64,000 nt of DNA from Parus major. Taxonomy: Eukaryota > Chordata > Aves > Passeriformes > Paridae. The stretch covers positions 46,393,035-46,457,034 of the forward strand of contig NC_031799.1 of the NCBI RefSeq assembly GCF_001522545.3, given 5' to 3'. The position numbers were made by a program, and so were the translations under genes. The notes under the pieces were generated by a model. It did no database searches. It was not told where the DNA came from and saw only the letters and a list, made by a program, of their open reading frames with translations. Shown one piece after another: positions 59,961 through 64,000 of the stretch. The first letter of the stretch is position 1; each line of letters opens with the position of its first letter.

Positions 59961-60889
59961 GTAAGAGACAGGTTTGAATTAAAAAATGTCTTTAAAAGAA
60001 AAAAACAACTGCCTTAAAACTCTTTCTGCTAGAACTAAATGAAAATATGTTTTATTCAAAGAGGCCATACTATAAGTAGTGTGATGAAAAAAACATACTT
60101 CAGAGCCTGTACTTCATGTATATGATATATTCAGTGAGTTAAATAGTTTGTCCTGTTACCCTTCAATTGTCAATCAATTTTTCTTTCTTTTTGTTTCTTT
60201 TAATGATCAAAACATTAAGTGATGTTTCAGTTTCAGCTGGTATGTCTTAAAATGCTTACAAAACTTCGTTATGGGAGCTAAATGTGAGGTAAAATACTTC
60301 TGCTTATTTTCACAGTGACATTATCTTCATTTCACCCATTCTGTAGCAGAGGCAGTTTGACCTTGTTTACCCCTTGAGGATACAGAACACAGTCTTCTGA
60401 AAGACTTAGCACAAGAGTCCTTTCACAAATTCAGGCTTGATTCTGATTTATTCTTGTTACTAATCACTTTCATATGAATCAGATTGTTTAGTAACAGGTT
60501 TCATGTTAATAAAGTGGAGTCACTGTGATTAAGAAGAAAATTATTAACTGAGTGAAGTGATATTTTTATCCAGGATTATAAAGGTTTTGTCCAAAAAAGA
60601 GTGTTGCCGTAGTTACTTTCTGCTGAGGTGTTGTGCACCCTGCAGTTCCTGTATTTCTGGAACTGCACTATGGCAAGCAAGTGAGAGTCTTGGTTTGACT
60701 TCTTGGAACATCACAGAAGTTCAAAAAATTACATTAGTAGTGGGAATTATGATACAGCTTTATATAGGAGGGTATCAATTTCAATGGCCATAGCTGCTTG
60801 TTCACATATCTGCTTTCACTGTTTAAAAATGAACCCTACACTGGTCAAGGCTTTCTGAAGGCAAAATTGTGGTTTTTTTATGAGTAGAT

Positions 60890-60958
60890 ACATAGTATAG
60901 TATATACTATATATATATAGTGTGTATATATATATATATAGTAGTAGTACTACTAGTG
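60890..60958 (+). repeat. AT-rich microsatellite with TAG units
   Basis: A (TA)n tract interrupted by GTGTG, followed by TAGTAGTACTACTA, which is partly self-complementary. It may form a cruciform or be length-polymorphic. Confidence 0.88.
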
Positions 60959-61557
60959 GTAGTGCTCCCATGCAACTGGCAAAAATCAAAAACCCCCTCT
61001 AAAAACCCGAGTGCCTTGTTCTTATGTGTGCACAGGAACTACATTTTGTGAAATCCATAGAAATCTAGACTCCCTTGTCCAAACTAGGTTTCAGAGTGCT
61101 TGTTATGAGAAACACAAAGCATGGATAGTTGTTTTTGGTGTTTTTTAGGCAAATGCATTATGAGCCTGTTTTTGCTGTCTGTGGTGTGAAGTTGAACATC
61201 CTTCATTCTGTTGATTACATATGTCTGCTTTTCTGACTCTGAATATGTTTGAAGATAACTTCTTGATGCCAGAAAAATGTAGATATTGCTCTTATCTGAT
61301 GCAAGATATTTTTTAGAAATACCACTTCAGGAGACTGCTAAGGATTAATTTCTAATATGTAAGCAAGAGAGAGGGGCTGTACACAGGCAAAAGCATTGTG
61401 TTTGCATTTCTGCATGTGTTGTTTATATTTGGTCATCTCACTTAAAGGAGCCAAGAGTTAATTTAAATGATATGTCAAGTGTTGTTTTTTGTATGATTGT
61501 CCACCCAGCTTATGGCATTCACTAATTACCATTAGACTAATGGTTGCTTATTGTCTT

Positions 61558-61635
61558 TACTTTGGGCTGCAGTTGGACTAGATGACCTCCTGCGGTACTT
61601 TCCAACCCAGGCTATCTTTATAGCCTGTGATAATA
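61558..61635 (+). mobile_element. CR1 LINE extreme 3' end
   Basis: GTTGGACTAGATGACCTCCTG, then TTTCCAACCCAGGCTATC is the CR1 terminus; only about 75 bp are recognisable. Confidence 0.8.
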
Positions 61636-62599
61636 TTAGTCTTTGTTTATATGTGTGATGATTTAAATACAGTACCAGGAAATACACAGGAACTGACACA
61701 ATACTAAATTTATACCATGTTTGACATTCCTTTTTTGAGTGAAATAAAGAAATTGGGAATGAAGGGCTAGTGATTTTTCCAAATCACCAATTAAATTAAA
61801 GAAAAAGGCAACCAACAAAAAAACAACAAACCAAAATAGTCCTTCTCTAAAAATGGGTAACAGAAGTATTGGTGGTTAGCAGGTTGCTAGCATTTTTCTG
61901 AGGTGAAATTTGCTTACTCTGTGTCTGATATAGACTGGCATGTTCAGATCTACCCAAAGCAATTCACCCTCTTATTACCATTAGTGAGAAGACTGAGCAC
62001 AGCTCAGCTGTTGCATAAGCTGTTTGTTAGAAAGTCAAGCAGTTAGTGTTATTAGATGTGTTGATCTATTCCGCTGTTTCAGCGTGTTAGGAATTTAATC
62101 AAACGCTTCTTCATTTCACAGTATTCAAATAAATGAAAATACTCTCTTCACTAGAGTGTGAAAAAAAAAATGCAGTATTTTATGAAGCTGTTTAGCTGCT
62201 GTGTGTAAGGAACTTTGGGGACAGTTTGGTCTCACTGTTTGGTATCAAATCAAGGTGAAAGACCTTGCAGGACAAAATCTTTCAGTTCAGAACTAATTTA
62301 ACAGAGCTTGTTTTTCAGCACTGGCAAGCAAGGAAGTCAGCAGACAGTTGTATGAAGCCAATACCAGAACAGGTTTTGGTGGCTTTATCACTAATGCCTT
62401 TTACTAGTGGAGTGCCCTCTGATACACTTTGTTTAGATTCGTTACAAGTAGCAGGAAAATATGTAGAAAGTTCCCAAACAGATGAAACTTTCCATTTCAT
62501 CCATTCTACTAAATCCTCACTCACACAAATATTTACATCTTAAAAGCATAATAGTTAAATGAGTGTTCTAGCCAAAACATTTTCACCCTTCTGAAAGGG

Positions 62600-62813
62600 T
62601 TGTCACCTTTCTCACCCTTTGCTGGAAGGGTTTCCGAGCACTGGAATGGACTGCCCCGGGAAGTGGAGGGGTCCCCAATCTCTGGGGGTGTTCAAGAAGT
62701 GACTGGACAAGGCACTTAGTGCTGTGGTCTAGTCAACAACATGGTATTCAGTCAAAGGTTGGAATTGATGATGTTACGGGTCTATTTGCAACTTTTATGA
62801 TTCTGTGATTCTT
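62600..62813 (+). mobile_element. CR1 LINE 3' fragment
   Basis: GAATGGACTGCCCCGGGAAG, CTGGACAAGGCACTTAGTGC, GGTCTAGT and the tail TTATGATTCTGTGATTCTT mark a CR1 3' end of about 210 bp. It is better preserved than the copy 1 kb upstream. Confidence 0.9.
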
Positions 62814-64000
62814 CCATTTATGTAATATGCCAAAAAATAAAGAAAAGGCTTGGGGGTTGACCCAGCAGGTGCTCCTGTAGTGTTCTGACACCTTGCACAT
62901 AATTTCTTGTCAGATAATAAGTCTTTTCTGGCCAGGGTGGAGAAAATTTTGTGCTTGGGGCATTGTGAGTCCTTGTACCTGGAAGATGCTGCTGGCAGCC
63001 ATTTGCAAATGTTGAATTCTACTTGTCAGAGATATCTGCAGTTTCTGGAGACAGCCCACCACCTGGCAAAATGTACTGTGGTTGTCACAGTGGTAGGCTG
63101 GTGGCACAGAACGCCTTGTTCTGCTTTGTTGTGAGGTGTGAATACACAGTACAGTCAATGGAAAGGAGATTAGCATGGGTAATAAACATCTTTCCCCAGC
63201 TTAAAGCCATGTTGTGCTACTCCTGACAAATTAGGCAATTCACAGTGACTGTCAGAGTGTCTAAATCACACAACCTCCTTCAGCTGTCTCGAAGAAAGGA
63301 GCAATAAATTCCATCCTGAATGCCAGCCAACACGAAACCCTTCTGCAGGTTTCACTCCTCAAGCACAGCACTGAAGCCAGGGCTAAAGGGGGAGGGGAGT
63401 CCTCGGGCTGTGAGACACACACTCTTCTGCCCAGTAACAAACTCACTCGTCTGTCCCCAGTGGGGCTGTATCAAGGACTTTTTTTAAGTGGTGCAGCATA
63501 AGGGTGCTACCCGTGTGGCCGTCTGTAATTGTAATCAAGAGCATGCTCTTGAGGATGCACAGCAGCGGCCCTGCTCTGCTATACAAGCTGTCATGAGTTT
63601 TTAATCCTTACCGAAAAATTGGTTTTTTAGAAGCTGGCCTTTCTCTGGGAATTTAGCAGTGTGTTTCTTAACTCCTTCAAGCTCAATGAAGAGTTGTGAT
63701 GGGAAGTAAGTTCACTGTAAGGACAAGCACTTTCTTGAATACTTCTTATTCTGAATAGCTGCATCTAAATGCATATAGTTAGGAATTTACATTGGAAGAT
63801 ACCTTAACAAAGGTGGGCTTGAGTTGTAGGACTGTTCAGTTTATACCATATACAAATTTTTAGTAGCTCCAGGCATTTGCTGTAGCTGCTTGGGAATCTT
63901 ACTAACATTCAGGGTATATATTTACCTGGCTTGGGGGTTTTTAGGTACAGTATTGACATTTGACAAGAAATATAGTTGGCACTTTACAGTAGCAACTATA

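Larger units (their letters stand above)
59961..64000 (+). other. DGKQ: Start of DGKQ intron 15, running off the window
   Basis: It begins with donor gtaaga. I looked for the next theta exon (leading to the catalytic VNPKSGG motif) and did not find it. It contains an AT-rich microsatellite (60890-60950), CR1 3' ends at 61558-61635 and 62600-62813, and an 18-bp perfect palindrome at 63535-63552. The open frame at 62265-62543 is not recognised. Confidence 0.82.

Noticed and set aside
62265..62543. 92-codon + strand frame following a tttttcag acceptor-like site
   Set aside because: It was considered as the next DGKQ exon, but the translation has no DGK theta similarity and no NPKSGG-like motif.
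1..64000. CRISPR arrays, tRNA or rRNA genes, operons, phage or other prokaryotic systems
   Set aside because: None seen; intron-exon structure, CR1 elements and the avian LTR point to vertebrate nuclear DNA.

Overview
The window looks like vertebrate nuclear DNA, most likely from a neoavian bird. It is AT-rich and non-coding over most of its length. It carries at least nine CR1 LINE fragments, the dominant avian retrotransposon, in both orientations. It also carries one solo endogenous-retrovirus LTR of a type I recall as common in neoavian genomes. There are no prokaryotic gene arrays, operons, CRISPR arrays, tRNAs or rRNAs that I can see. The species call is inference from repeat content and from protein similarity to vertebrate diacylglycerol kinase theta.

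Only one gene can be supported: DGKQ (diacylglycerol kinase theta), on the + strand. Fourteen internal coding exons lie between 22333 and 59960. All have canonical AG/GT borders and all junction phases match, giving 1454 coding nt (485 residues counting junction codons). They encode the end of the first C1 zinc domain, complete second and third C1 domains, an acidic linker, two Ras-association-like regions and a folded module just before the catalytic domain. The exon with the initiator Met and the first half of C1a is not visible and should lie upstream. The kinase catalytic exons should lie downstream of 64000. Exon numbers 2-15 assume one upstream coding exon, as in the human gene recalled from memory.

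Layout: 1-22332 is upstream intron (or 5' flank) with two oppositely oriented CR1 copies (about 10.3-11.0 kb and 12.4-13.1 kb) and a CpG-enriched block at 18.4-18.85 kb. 22333-38656 holds exons 2-6 (the C1 region), with a CR1 in intron 2 and the solo LTR in intron 3. 43147-50170 holds exons 7 and 8, separated by an intron that contains a perfect 107-bp tandem duplication and a cluster of three CR1 fragments. 51646-59960 holds exons 9-15. 59961-64000 is the start of the next intron, with two CR1 3' ends.

I found no undescribed multi-gene system. The points most worth a second look are the beta-alpha-beta-beta-alpha-beta module encoded by exons 13-15, the in-frame symmetric exons 5, 7 and 14, the exact tandem duplication beside exon 7, inverted CR1 copies flanking DGKQ exons, and the CpG-enriched block as a possible alternative promoter.
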